Source: VFBF01 sp964530695
Lineage (GTDB): Bacteria; Pseudomonadota; Alphaproteobacteria; Caulobacterales; Aquidulcibacteraceae
Direction of reading: 5' to 3'
Length of the DNA: 64,000 nucleotides
NCBI GenBank assembly: GCA_964530695.1
Contig: CAZGYQ010000005.1
Location: forward strand, 3,702-67,701
Of this stretch, positions 7,811 through 17,489 are shown in pieces. Numbering within the stretch: position 1 is the first letter of the stretch; each line of letters opens with the position of its first letter. The notes beneath the pieces are model-generated. The model saw only the letters and a program-made list of their open reading frames with translations, ran no database searches and was not told where the DNA came from. The position numbers and the translations under genes are program-made.

Positions 7811-10705
7811 ATGGTGAAATCGGGTCAGCGGCGAGCCTTTCCGACGGTGGCGGTGCTTGGGGCAGCCCACCTTCTCGGTTTGGCAGGCGTCGCGCACGCC
7901 CAGACGCCGGCCGGCTCGGGCGGTTCTTCGGCGCAAGTCGGCGCGACCGCCGACGAGTTGGTTGTCACGGGCACGCGCATCCGCAATCCCGGCTATCAGG
8001 CGCCAACGCCTGTCACGGCGATCGATGCGGAGGATCTGCTCACAACGACGCCTTCCACCGTCGCCGACGGTCTCAAGACGCTGCCGGCGCTGACGGGTCA
8101 GTCCGCCCCCGGCGGACGTTTCTACTGCTGTGCGGCGGGCACTGCGTCGGCAGGCGCGTTCCTCGAACTGCGCCAGCTCGGTCCCAACCGCACGCTGGTT
8201 CTTCTCAACGGCAATCGCATTTCGCCGTCCACATCAAACGGCATCGTTGACACCAACGTCCTTCCTGAACTGCTCCTCAAGCGGGTGGACGTCGTTACGG
8301 GCGGCGCATCCGCGGCCTATGGCTCAGACGCTGTCGCTGGCGTCGTGAACTACATCACAGACACCGAGTTCGACGGTCTCAGGGCCAATCTGCAGTACGG
8401 CATATCGCGCTACAGCGACGATGAGCAGATCAAGGCGGGCCTTGCATGGGGAAGTCCGGTTCTGAACGGACGGGGAAACCTCACCGTGAGCTTCGAACAC
8501 TTCGAGGCGGGCGGCATCCCCAATCTGCTTGAACGCCCCCAAAGCGCACAATCATGGGTGCTTGCGGGGGCTGGCACGACGGCGTCACCGTACTACGCCG
8601 TGCCGAACGCGCGGTTCTACACCGGAACTGCGGGCGGTCTGATCGTCGGCTCCTATGGTTTGCCGATCAATATCGCCGGGCTTGCGCCGCTTGCGGGAAC
8701 CCAGTTCTTGCCCGGCGGCGCCTATGGCCCGGCCAATCTCGGCGCCGTGCTTCCACCGGGCGCGCCGAACGCGCAGGGCGGCGACGGCTATACGCCGGTC
8801 GCCGGCATGCAACCGCTCGGCGAACTGGAAACCAATCGCCTCTTTGCCCGGCTGGACTATGATTTCTCCGATACCTTGAAGGGCTATGTCCAGGCCGCGG
8901 GCGCGCTGAACAACATGCAGAACATGTATGGGTTCCCTGCATTCAGCGGTAACAGCGCCACCTTGATCGAAGTATTCAGCGGCAATCCGTACATTCCCGC
9001 GGGGCTGCAGGGGACAATGACATCGAACGGCTACGGCTCGTTCTTCATGACGCGATCCAATCGCGAAGGCGGGGCATCCTACAACACGACCGACACCACC
9101 TATTACGACCTGTCGGCGGGGCTTTCCGGCGACCTTGCGGGCGATTGGACCTGGGACGCCCACCTTGGCTACGGTGAAACCAAGCAGGAAGGCGCCGAAC
9201 ACAACGCCATCAACGTTGCGCGACTGCTTGCTGCGGCAGACGCTGTCGTCGACGGCGGCGGGCGAACCGTGTGTCGCGTCACGTTGACGAGCCCGGGCAG
9301 CATCTACGATGGCTGCGTCCCGATCAATCTGTTCGGACTTGGCGCGCCGTCGCAGGCGGCCATCAACTACATCACAGGAACCAACGAGAACTCCACCACG
9401 AGCACCGAATCGGTTCTCGGACTCAACTTCCAGGGCAGCCTGTTCCAGTTGCCCGCGGGCGCTGTCACCGTCGCGACCGGCGTGGAGTGGCGCACGCGCG
9501 AACTTTCTGGAACGTCCAACGCCGTGGCGACGTCGCAGATACTGCCTTCCACAATTCGCGGTCGCTCGATGAACGTCACCTTGTGCCCGACGCCGACGTC
9601 TTGTCGGTACGGCGGCTGGCTGCAAGGCAACGTGGGCGCCCAGGCGCAGGTCACAGACACTGTCAAGGAGATGTACCTGGAAGCGATCGCGCCGATCATC
9701 TCCGGCCTCGAACTCAACGGTGCGTTCCGGTACACCGACTACAGCAACAGCGGCGGCGTCAATACCTGGAAGGTCGGCCTGACCTACGAACCGATCTCCG
9801 ACATCCGGTTCCGGGCGTCGCGGTCGCGCGACATTCGCGCGCCCAACCTTTACGAACTGTTCGCAAGTCCATCGACGGGGTTCGCGGCGTTCACCGTCAA
9901 TCCGTTCACTGGCAACCAGATTCCGACCATCCCCACGATCACGGCCGGCAATTCCAACCTTCAGCCTGAAATCGGCGATACATCGACCGTCGGCGCGGTG
10001 TTGAAGCCGTCCATCGTTCCGGGGCTGAGCGCATCGATCGACTACTACAACATCCGGTTGACCGATGGCATCGTCACCGGCCGCACGGTCGCGCAGATCC
10101 TGACTGCCTGCCTGAATGGAGACGCGACCGCGTGCGGTCAGATTGTGGGGACCCCCGCGACTGACGCCATCACCTCGGTCAGACTCCAGCAGACCAATGC
10201 GAGCGTGCAGCATCGGTCGGGCGTGGACTTCGACATCTCCTACGCCCGATCGCTCGGCGCCGGCGATTTTTCGCTCCGCCTGCTCGCCGGGTACGTCGAC
10301 AAGGCGGATTCGGTCTCCGGGGTTGTGACCACGCAGTATGTCGGGCTTTCCACGCCCGGGATGCCCGAGTGGCGTGGGCAACTGGCGGCCACATACACGC
10401 AGGGGCCTCTCTCGCTCACCGTGCAAGAGCGCTACATCGGCTCGATGAAGAAGGTCGGTCCTTCCGGCGGCGGCGTGTTCCGGGATCCCACGATCCCTGA
10501 AATATTCTACACCAACCTGTCCGGCGCTTATGGCTTCGACTACGGCGGCGGCGGATTCAAACTTTACGCGACGATCAACAACCTGTTCGATCAAGAACCG
10601 CCGCTGTTGCCGACGACGCTGGCGGGTGTGGGGTACCCGACAATTCCGGGTCTTTACGATCTGGACGGGCGCTACTTCACCGTCGGCGTTCGGGCCGAAT
10701 GGTAG
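7811..10705 (+). CDS. TonB-dependent receptor, probable rhamnoside importer
   Basis: This complete 964-residue outer-membrane receptor has a signal peptide ending at GVAHAQ, the TonB box DELVVTGTRIR near residue 55, a plug domain (LRQLGPNRTLVLLNGNR, GGASAAYGSDAVAGVVNYI) and a long beta-barrel ending in the C-terminal aromatic FTVGVRAEW. Barrel landmarks such as RFRASRSRDIRAPNLYELF and the late NNLFDQEPP are typical. It heads the rhamnose-type cluster and carries the same repeat array in its promoter as the other cluster genes. Import of a rhamnose-containing oligosaccharide or glycoside is inferred from this context. Confidence 0.93.
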   Translation: MVKSGQRRAFPTVAVLGAAHLLGLAGVAHAQTPAGSGGSSAQVGATADELVVTGTRIRNPGYQAPTPVTAIDAEDLLTTTPSTVADGLKTLPALTGQSAPGGRFYCCAAGTASAGAFLELRQLGPNRTLVLLNGNRISPSTSNGIVDTNVLPELLLKRVDVVTGGASAAYGSDAVAGVVNYITDTEFDGLRANLQYGISRYSDDEQIKAGLAWGSPVLNGRGNLTVSFEHFEAGGIPNLLERPQSAQSWVLAGAGTTASPYYAVPNARFYTGTAGGLIVGSYGLPINIAGLAPLAGTQFLPGGAYGPANLGAVLPPGAPNAQGGDGYTPVAGMQPLGELETNRLFARLDYDFSDTLKGYVQAAGALNNMQNMYGFPAFSGNSATLIEVFSGNPYIPAGLQGTMTSNGYGSFFMTRSNREGGASYNTTDTTYYDLSAGLSGDLAGDWTWDAHLGYGETKQEGAEHNAINVARLLAAADAVVDGGGRTVCRVTLTSPGSIYDGCVPINLFGLGAPSQAAINYITGTNENSTTSTESVLGLNFQGSLFQLPAGAVTVATGVEWRTRELSGTSNAVATSQILPSTIRGRSMNVTLCPTPTSCRYGGWLQGNVGAQAQVTDTVKEMYLEAIAPIISGLELNGAFRYTDYSNSGGVNTWKVGLTYEPISDIRFRASRSRDIRAPNLYELFASPSTGFAAFTVNPFTGNQIPTIPTITAGNSNLQPEIGDTSTVGAVLKPSIVPGLSASIDYYNIRLTDGIVTGRTVAQILTACLNGDATACGQIVGTPATDAITSVRLQQTNASVQHRSGVDFDISYARSLGAGDFSLRLLAGYVDKADSVSGVVTTQYVGLSTPGMPEWRGQLAATYTQGPLSLTVQERYIGSMKKVGPSGGGVFRDPTIPEIFYTNLSGAYGFDYGGGGFKLYATINNLFDQEPPLLPTTLAGVGYPTIPGLYDLDGRYFTVGVRAEW

Positions 10706-10723
10706 CGTCATTGTGCGTACATC

Positions 10724-10750
10724 GGAGCCGCCTGATTGCCGGGCGGCTCC
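10724..10750 (+). terminator. Hairpin after the receptor gene
   Basis: GGAGCCGCC pairs with GGCGGCTCC across an 8-9 base loop, 18 bp after the receptor stop. There is no T-run, so this is a weak or Rho-assisted terminator at best. Confidence 0.4.
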
Positions 10751-10858
10751 CGGTTCGCGTAGGGCGCTGCCCGCCTTATCCTGTCCGCACCGACTCCCAC
10801 GGTTGCGACGAATGAATATTCACTTGAAGCAGTCCATTTTGGGGCTCCACACCGGAGA

Positions 10859-10898
10859 TGATCGAAAAAGATCGAAAATGGTCGATGAATGATTGTCT
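10859..10898. promoter_or_regulatory. Operator B: 10-bp repeats upstream of the aldolase operon
   Basis: Successive 10-bp units TGATCGAAAA and AGATCGAAAA are followed by a degenerate third (TGGTCGATGA) and a fourth. It ends about 50 bp before the proposed ATG of the aldolase/dehydrogenase. Same design as sites A, C, D and E. Confidence 0.6.
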
Positions 10899-10951
10899 GT
10901 GACGGCCGCGGCGTATATCCTGCGCTGGCTGGTTTTTCGGAGACTCGTTTC

Positions 10952-13042
10952 ATGGACGGTGGGCACCTGAGCGAAAGGGCGACCCGGTTGCGCGCGCCCG
11001 AAGCAAGATGGAACGCGCCTGCATCGTCGTCCGAAGTGGACTTGCTCATCTACCGTTCGCAGCTGCTTGGCGCAGATCTGGCGGTCACCAACTTTGGCGG
11101 CGGCAATACGTCGGCAAAGGTCGTCGCGGCCGATCCCCTGACTGGCGCCGAGGTGCGCGTATTGTGGGTCAAGGGGTCTGGCGGCGATCTGGGAACGATC
11201 AATGCTGACGGATTCGCCGTTCTTCATCTCGACAAGCTGGATGCCGTGGACCGGCTCTACCGCGGCGAGGCGCATGAGGACGCTCAGGTGGGGCTCCTGC
11301 CGCATTGCGCGTTCAACCTCAGCGCCCGCGCCGCCTCGATCGATACGCCCTTGCACGCGCTGTTGCCGTTTGCGCACATCGATCACCTGCACCCGGACTC
11401 CGTGACGGCTCTCGCTGCGGCTGCGGATGGCGAGAGCTTGACCGGAGACGCGTTCGGCGGACGCATCGGATGGCTGGGCTGGAGACGCCCGGGGTGGGAA
11501 CTGGCGCGCCAGCTTGCTGCGGCTGTCAAGGCGCATCCGGAATGGACGGGCGTGGTGCTGCAGAACCATGGCCTCGTCACCTGGGGCGACAGCGCTGAAA
11601 GTTGCTATGCCAACTCGATCGCGGCGATCCAGGCCGCCGCTGAATTCCTGAACACGCGTCTTGACACGGGCCCGGCGTTTGGAGGTCGCAAGGTTTCGCC
11701 TGCGCCGCCGGAGGCGCGTCGTCTGCGCGCCTACGAGGTCGTTGCGCGCCTGCGGCCGCGGTTGTCCGCGAGCGGCCCAAAGGTCGCGCACTACAGCGAC
11801 GCGCCGGAGGTGCTGGAATTCGTTTGCAGCGAGGATATGGATCGTCTCGCGCGCATAGGCACCTCGTGCCCCGATCACTTCCTGCGCACCAAGATCAGGC
11901 CACTGGTGCTTGCGCCGGACGCTGACGACGCCGCCCTCGACGCCGCGCTCGCTGACTATCGCCATGCCTACGAGCGCTACTATCAGGCCTGCAAGCGGCC
12001 GGACAGCCCGGGCATGCGCGACCCAGATCCCGTGATTTTCGCTGTCCCGGGCATCGGACTTTTCTCTTTCGCCCGGGACCCTGCGACAGCGCGCATCTCC
12101 AGCGAGTTCTTTCAGAATGCGATAAACGTCATGCGCGGCGCCGAAGCGGTGTCGCGCTATCAGGGGCTGCCGGACCAGGAAGCGTTCGATATCGAATACT
12201 GGCTGCTGGAGGAGGCGAAGTTGCGCCGCATGCCCGCGCCGAAGCCTCTTCAGGGCAAGATCGCGGCCATTACCGGCGGCGCCGGCGGCATCGGCCGCGC
12301 GATCGCCCAACGCCTGCTCGACGATGGCGCATGTGTATTCTTGCTGGATCGATCCGACGGCGCGTTGAAAGAGGCGACAACCTCGCTCATCGCGCATGCC
12401 GGCGCTGACCGGGTCGCGGGCGCGCTCGCGGATGTCAGATGCGAAGAGGACATGAGCGACGCATTTCGCGCCTGCGTCCTGGCGTTCGGCGGCGTCGACA
12501 TTCTCGTGGCGAACGCCGGGTTGGCGTCTTCTTCGCCGATCGAGGACACCTCGCTCGCCCAATGGCGCGAGACGTTCGCGGTTCTTGGGGACGGGTATTT
12601 TCTCGCGGCGCGCGAGGCCTTCAAGATCATGAAGGCCCAGGGTGGCGGATCAATCGTGTTCGTCGCCTCCAAGAACGCACTTGCGGCGACGCCCGGCGCC
12701 GCAGCATACGCCTCCGCAAAGGCGGCGGAACTGCATCTTGCCCGCTGCCTCGCGCTTGAGGGGGCCGAGCACAACATCCGGGTCAATTCGGTCAATCCCG
12801 ACGCAGTCCTGCGCGGCTCGCAAATATGGAACGGCGCGTGGCGGTCAGAACGCGCGGCCGCCTATGGTATCGCCGAACATCAGTTGGAGGAATACTATCG
12901 CAAGCGCTCGCTGCTTCAACAGATGGTGCTACCGGAAGACGTGGCCGAAGCTGTCGCCTTCTTCTCCGGAAACGCCTCGGCCAAATCGACCGGCAACATC
13001 TTGAATGTCGACGGCGGCAATCTGGTCGCTTTCACAAGGTAG
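10952..13042 (+). CDS. Bifunctional rhamnulose-1-phosphate aldolase / short-chain dehydrogenase
   Basis: This 696-residue fusion has an N-terminal class II aldolase domain (about 20-420) with zinc motif HIDHLHPDS and GGGNTSAKV, and LQNHGLVTWG. The C-terminal SDR domain (about 430-696) has the cofactor motif TGGAGGIGRAIAQ, NAG, and the YASAKAA catalytic Y-K pair. The aldolase splits L-rhamnulose 1-phosphate into DHAP and L-lactaldehyde, and the SDR half is thought to oxidise lactaldehyde to lactate. The frame opens at 10889, but GGAG before the ATG at 10952 favours that start. It leads an operon with a GH78 rhamnosidase and a DeoR regulator. Confidence 0.92.
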   Translation: MDGGHLSERATRLRAPEARWNAPASSSEVDLLIYRSQLLGADLAVTNFGGGNTSAKVVAADPLTGAEVRVLWVKGSGGDLGTINADGFAVLHLDKLDAVDRLYRGEAHEDAQVGLLPHCAFNLSARAASIDTPLHALLPFAHIDHLHPDSVTALAAAADGESLTGDAFGGRIGWLGWRRPGWELARQLAAAVKAHPEWTGVVLQNHGLVTWGDSAESCYANSIAAIQAAAEFLNTRLDTGPAFGGRKVSPAPPEARRLRAYEVVARLRPRLSASGPKVAHYSDAPEVLEFVCSEDMDRLARIGTSCPDHFLRTKIRPLVLAPDADDAALDAALADYRHAYERYYQACKRPDSPGMRDPDPVIFAVPGIGLFSFARDPATARISSEFFQNAINVMRGAEAVSRYQGLPDQEAFDIEYWLLEEAKLRRMPAPKPLQGKIAAITGGAGGIGRAIAQRLLDDGACVFLLDRSDGALKEATTSLIAHAGADRVAGALADVRCEEDMSDAFRACVLAFGGVDILVANAGLASSSPIEDTSLAQWRETFAVLGDGYFLAAREAFKIMKAQGGGSIVFVASKNALAATPGAAAYASAKAAELHLARCLALEGAEHNIRVNSVNPDAVLRGSQIWNGAWRSERAAAYGIAEHQLEEYYRKRSLLQQMVLPEDVAEAVAFFSGNASAKSTGNILNVDGGNLVAFTR

Positions 13043-13055
13043 CCCGGGAGTGGAC

Positions 13056-15593
13056 ATGGAGCGTGCGCCGTTCATCTGGACCACTCGGCAGAAGATTGAT
13101 TCCGATGGCTTCTTCGCCGCCATACGCAACGTTCCACCTAGAAATGACGGCCTCAATCGCTGGTTCCTCTTCCGACGTCGCATCGACATTCCGTTCAGGG
13201 TCCGCGGCAGCGAACTCAAGATCACCTGCGATGGAAGATACCAGCTCTTCGTCAATGGAACGCGCATCGGGCGCGGGCCGGTGCGATGCTCGCCGCTCAA
13301 ACAGCGATTTGATGACTACAAGGATGTCGGCCTTACCATGGGAGCCAATGTCATAGGCGTCCTGGTGCACACGTACGGCATCGATACCGCTTTCTATGAG
13401 GGTGTGCACGGGCATTGGCGCGCCTGCTTCGGGGACGGGGCGCTCTGGCTGGATGGATCGGCAAAGGGCGCCGGAGACGATTTTCGCATACAAACCGATA
13501 CAGATTGGCGCGCGCTGACCTGCGACGCCTGGAACAGCGATACGCCGCAGGTGAATTCCGGACTCGGATTCATCGAGGTGTTCGATGCAAACCGTGCGCC
13601 GGAGGGTTGGGCGCAAAAGGAATTTGATGACCGCGACTGGGATGAGACGCATGTTCTTGTTTCCGGTGGCGGCGGACCGGAAGGGCGTTTCGGCGGCGCC
13701 CAGACACGGCCTTTTCCAATTCTGGCGCCTTCGCTGTTGCCCCCGATGCAGGAGAGCGCGCACCTTCCTGAGCGTCGGGTCTGGGCAAGGCGGATCGACA
13801 CGTGCGACCTTCCCGTCGACCGGATGGCGTATGAAGAGCCGCTTGGATCCGTCAGCCCGGAGCGGGCGCCCAAGACGCAAGACGGGAACGGCTTTCGGAT
13901 CGGTGGCGGCGCGGGGTCGGGGGAGGCGCTGCTTTTTGACTTCGGCGAGATCCTCGCAGGACGTCCCAGGATCGAGTTCGACGCCGATGGCGGGGAAGAG
14001 ATCGATATCGTCGTGTCGGAGAGGTTGCCGGGCGAGTTCGAGCCGGACGGCGTAGCGCCGGATGCGCGCATTCAACGCCACCCGATACTCGGCCTGGACG
14101 CGCACGTTAGCCGCATCGTCGCCCGCCCTGGTCGTCAGACGTTTGAGACCTTTGAATGGGACGCCGTGCGCTGGATGCAGATTCACGTGCGCAACGCCCC
14201 CCGCGGCATCCGCCTTGTCCAGGCATCGGTACTCGCCACCCGCTACCCAGCCGCTGCGCGCGGCGCATTCGAGTGTTCCGATCCGCTATTGAATCAACTG
14301 TGGCGCCTGGGTCGAAAAACGCTCGAACTATGCATGCACGACGGCTGGATCGACTGTCCGTCGCGTGAGCAGCGGCAATGGCTGGGCGACGCGACCGTCG
14401 AGCATCTGGTTGGCGAAGCCGCATTCGGCCCCGAAATTCACGCCTTGAACAGACACTTCCTGCGCTCGGCGGCCGAAAGCCAGAGGCCCGACGGGCTGCT
14501 TGAGATGTTTGCGCCGGGCGACCATCGCCGGTTCGGATGGCTTATTCCGGACTACACGCTGCAGTGGATATTCAACGCCTGGGATCACTTCGAACACAGC
14601 GGCGACTGTGAACTCGCGAGAGAACTTTTTCCGACCATGCTGAGGGCGCTTGAGTGGTTCGAGGCGCTACAGGGGTCGGACGGGCGGATCGCCAATCTGC
14701 CATACTGGCACTTTCAGGATTGGGCCGCTGTCGGGCGGACTGGGTACGCCACCGTCCTCAATGCAGAGCTATGCGGCGCATTCGAGATCGCCGGACGCTT
14801 TGCAGAGGTGCTTGGCTGGAGCCGCGAGCATGCGCGCCGTACCGCCCAGGCCAGTCAACTGAGGTCAGCGCTTGAGGCGCACTGGGATGATGCGCGGGGG
14901 CTCTATGTGGATTGCGTCGACCCGGGTAGCGGAGAAAGGCAGTCGCGCACCTCCCAGCATGCCAACGCGGCGATGATCCTGTGGGGAGGGGCAAGCCCCG
15001 CGCGCGCCAGGGAGGTCGCGGGTAAGATCGGGGACGATGCGCGCCTGCGCCTGACGCCCGCGCCTCCGGTCATTGTCGAGGGTGAGGTCTTTGATCCGGC
15101 GAGCCACATCGTGCTCGCGAATACATTTTTCAGCCACTTCGTCTACGCGGCGCTGGCCAAGGCGGGACGCTTTGATCTCGCGCTCGACCTCATGCAAAAG
15201 CGATACGGCGGCATGGTCGAAAGGGGCGCCACGACGCTTTGGGAGGGATTTGAGCCCCACGCCAGTCTGGCGCATGGGTTCTCCGCGACACCGACGTGGC
15301 AAATGATTCGACACGTCCTGGGAATCGCGCCCGCTTCGCCCGGCTTCGATGCGATCAGCATCCGACCCCATCTCGGAGATCTGGAGTTTGCGAGAGGCGT
15401 TCAGCCTACCAGACTTGGCGACATTGAGGTGACGCTGAGAAAGGTCGACGCGCATATCAGGGTGGAGGTCGTGCTGCCGGAGGCGACATCCGGTGAGTTG
15501 ACCGCGACGGAAGGGTATGTTCTCGAAGGTGACTCAAGATTGCCGCCCGGCGAAAGCGTCAGAACGATGCGTCGTGCGCGCGGCAGGGTATGA
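13056..15593 (+). CDS. Alpha-L-rhamnosidase, GH78-like
   Basis: This 845-residue enzyme is expected to release L-rhamnose from glycosides. It has N-terminal beta-sandwich parts, including WFLFRRRIDIPF and a galactose-binding-like region, then an (alpha/alpha)6 barrel with the GH78 signature DGWIDCPSREQRQWLGDA near residue 430. Late motifs TTLWEGFEPHASLAHGFSATP and the C-terminal beta domain fit the family. No signal peptide is apparent, so it is probably cytoplasmic and acts on imported oligosaccharides. ATG at 13056 follows GGGAG; GTG at 13050 is possible. It starts 14 bp after the aldolase stop. Confidence 0.9.
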   Translation: MERAPFIWTTRQKIDSDGFFAAIRNVPPRNDGLNRWFLFRRRIDIPFRVRGSELKITCDGRYQLFVNGTRIGRGPVRCSPLKQRFDDYKDVGLTMGANVIGVLVHTYGIDTAFYEGVHGHWRACFGDGALWLDGSAKGAGDDFRIQTDTDWRALTCDAWNSDTPQVNSGLGFIEVFDANRAPEGWAQKEFDDRDWDETHVLVSGGGGPEGRFGGAQTRPFPILAPSLLPPMQESAHLPERRVWARRIDTCDLPVDRMAYEEPLGSVSPERAPKTQDGNGFRIGGGAGSGEALLFDFGEILAGRPRIEFDADGGEEIDIVVSERLPGEFEPDGVAPDARIQRHPILGLDAHVSRIVARPGRQTFETFEWDAVRWMQIHVRNAPRGIRLVQASVLATRYPAAARGAFECSDPLLNQLWRLGRKTLELCMHDGWIDCPSREQRQWLGDATVEHLVGEAAFGPEIHALNRHFLRSAAESQRPDGLLEMFAPGDHRRFGWLIPDYTLQWIFNAWDHFEHSGDCELARELFPTMLRALEWFEALQGSDGRIANLPYWHFQDWAAVGRTGYATVLNAELCGAFEIAGRFAEVLGWSREHARRTAQASQLRSALEAHWDDARGLYVDCVDPGSGERQSRTSQHANAAMILWGGASPARAREVAGKIGDDARLRLTPAPPVIVEGEVFDPASHIVLANTFFSHFVYAALAKAGRFDLALDLMQKRYGGMVERGATTLWEGFEPHASLAHGFSATPTWQMIRHVLGIAPASPGFDAISIRPHLGDLEFARGVQPTRLGDIEVTLRKVDAHIRVEVVLPEATSGELTATEGYVLEGDSRLPPGESVRTMRRARGRV

Positions 15594-15603
15594 GTGAAGA
15601 GCA

Positions 15604-16374
15604 ATGCGCCAGAGCGAACGCAGAAGACGAATTCTTGGTCTGTTGACCGACGCGCCGTTCGCCTCGGTGCAGGAGCTGCAAAGTCTCGTCGGCGCGTCAG
15701 AGGCCACTATAAGGCGAGATCTGCGCAAACTCGCCGACGACGGTGCGCTCAAACGGGTACATGGCGGCGTCGAACGGCCTGAGACGCAGGCTGCGCATCT
15801 CTCGGGAACGCCGCTTGCACGGAACAAGCAGATCAATGTGGCGCAGAAGCGCGCTATTGCGAAAGCGGCGGCGAAACTGATCGAGTCTGGCGAGACCATT
15901 GTCATCGACGGCGGCTCGACAACCTCGCTGATGTGCCCGTTCCTCGCTGACCTGGACTTGCAGGTGCTGACCAACTCGCTGCCCATCGTGGAACAGTTGC
16001 TGACTTCGCCGCGCACGCGGCTGCTGGTGCCTGGGGGCGAAATTTTCCGAGAACAGAGCATTATCCTGTCGCCCTACGACGAGGATGGCACTTCGGAGTG
16101 TTTCGCCTCGAAGATGTTGATGGGCGCCCAGGCGCTGTCACCCGTCGGCTTGTTGCAGGCGGACTCAATTCTTGTTCGGTCGGAGCGGCGTCTCATGGCG
16201 CGCGCCGAAAAGCTGATCGTGTTGGCGGATAGTTCGAAATTTGAGCGCAAGACCGGTCTGGTGCTTTGCCCGCTGAACGAGATTGATGTTGTCGTTACCG
16301 ATTCCGGCATCGGCGCGAAGAGCCGCGGCATGCTGGAGAGAGCGGGCGTGGAAGTCGTGATCGCCACCGAGTGA
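15604..16374 (+). CDS. DeoR/GlpR family transcriptional repressor of the rhamnose cluster
   Basis: This 256-residue regulator has an N-terminal helix-turn-helix (RRRRILGLL, VQELQSLVGASEATIRRDL, LADDGALKRVHGG), which is the DeoR signature. Its C-terminal sugar-phosphate sensor shows IDGGSTTSLM, LTNSLPIVEQL, ADSSKFERK and VVTDSGI. Such proteins usually repress until a phosphorylated sugar intermediate binds. It lies 11 bp after the rhamnosidase in the same operon. DeoR-type RhaR is known for rhamnose control in rhizobia. TGA-N7 repeat arrays in five cluster gaps are its likely sites. Confidence 0.92.
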   Translation: MRQSERRRRILGLLTDAPFASVQELQSLVGASEATIRRDLRKLADDGALKRVHGGVERPETQAAHLSGTPLARNKQINVAQKRAIAKAAAKLIESGETIVIDGGSTTSLMCPFLADLDLQVLTNSLPIVEQLLTSPRTRLLVPGGEIFREQSIILSPYDEDGTSECFASKMLMGAQALSPVGLLQADSILVRSERRLMARAEKLIVLADSSKFERKTGLVLCPLNEIDVVVTDSGIGAKSRGMLERAGVEVVIATE

Positions 16375-16429
16375 AGCGTCAATGCGGCCTGGAGCCCTTG
16401 CGGGGCGGGGCGTAGATCGCCCTGACGGG

Positions 16430-17464
16430 TTACGTCGCATCTATCGCGCGTACGGCCTCACGCAATAGCGCGTACCATGTGCAATCAGGGAGCGAGAACG
16501 TCGTCGCTCGCGCATTCGCCCTCAGATGGTCGAGACTCGAGGTCGACATGATAGGTACGATGCCTGCCGGATGACGCAGCAGCCAGGCTAGGGCAATTGC
16601 TTCGGGCGCGACTTCCAGCTCACGCGCGACAATGGCAAGCGTTGCATCCAGCGACGTGAAGTCGGTTCCCGGCTGATACGCGCCAGGGAGGCGGCGGCGC
16701 AGCGGCGACCACGCCTGGACCTGGACGCCCTCTATCCGGCAATAATCAAGCAGACTGTCGTCGTGTGGCGCCCACGTGCGCGTCGCCGCGGTGGACGCAG
16801 GCGACCCTGACAGTCTGTGAAAGACAACATCGAGGTGTTCGAGAATACTCAACGTGGCGCCCATGCCGTCCAGAATGTGACGCGGATGGTAGAGGCTCAC
16901 CTGGACCTGATTGACCGCGAGCCGCTGCGGGAGAAGACGCTGGAGCAGGGTCGTCTGGCGCGCGGTGAAATTGCTCAACCCGAAGTACCGGACAAGACCC
17001 CGCGCGTGCAGGTCCCCGAACGCCTCCGCAATATCGTCTGGCTGCATCAAGGGGGTAGGCTGATGGAGCAGGAGGATGTCGATCACGTCCAGACCCAGTC
17101 TGCGAAGGCTGCGTTCGGCTGAGGAGACGATCTCACGCTTGCTGAGGTCGACAAACGGAGAGGCCGGACGCCCCTCGTCGTCGCAAAGGATCTGCCCGCA
17201 TTTCGTCTGAACGATGGATTGCGCGCGCAGCGAAGGCGCGCGCTGAAACACGCGACCCATGACGGTTTCCGAACGTCCGAGCGCATAGGGGCTGGCGGTA
17301 TCAAATAGATTTATGCCGCAATCGAGCGCGCCTCGCATGAGGCGCTCGACGCGGTCGACATCTTCCTTGGTGACAGGCCCCGGGGTCCAGGATGGCAATC
17401 CTGACAGCCCAAAACCAAGGGCGGATACTTCCAGATCTGTGTGCGGCAGCTTTTGGGTTTGCAT
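16430..17464 (-). CDS. Aldo/keto reductase, aldose 1-dehydrogenase type
   Basis: This 344-residue NAD(P)-dependent TIM-barrel oxidoreductase keeps the catalytic tetrad: D and Y in FDTASPYALG, K in TKCG, H in LLLHQPTP. The N-terminus (LPHTDLEVSALGFGLSGLP) resembles D-threo-aldose or L-fucose 1-dehydrogenases, which oxidise free sugars at C1. It follows the GPH symporter by 25 bp on the same strand, so the two probably share a transcript from site D. It may act on L-rhamnose or a second deoxysugar. ATG at 17464 is chosen over the frame opening at 17545 because the family motif begins right after it; the ribosome site is weak. Confidence 0.85.
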   Translation of the reverse strand: MQTQKLPHTDLEVSALGFGLSGLPSWTPGPVTKEDVDRVERLMRGALDCGINLFDTASPYALGRSETVMGRVFQRAPSLRAQSIVQTKCGQILCDDEGRPASPFVDLSKREIVSSAERSLRRLGLDVIDILLLHQPTPLMQPDDIAEAFGDLHARGLVRYFGLSNFTARQTTLLQRLLPQRLAVNQVQVSLYHPRHILDGMGATLSILEHLDVVFHRLSGSPASTAATRTWAPHDDSLLDYCRIEGVQVQAWSPLRRRLPGAYQPGTDFTSLDATLAIVARELEVAPEAIALAWLLRHPAGIVPIMSTSSLDHLRANARATTFSLPDCTWYALLREAVRAIDAT

Positions 17465-17489
17465 GTCGTGACCGGGTCCGTGAGGAACG

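Noticed and set aside
8585..10711. A 708-codon open frame antisense to the TonB receptor
   Set aside because: It mirrors a clear receptor gene on the other strand, is rich in R/G/A and shows no domain motif.
10820..12562. A 580-codon antisense frame over the aldolase gene
   Set aside because: The plus strand has well-conserved aldolase/SDR motifs; the antisense product has none.
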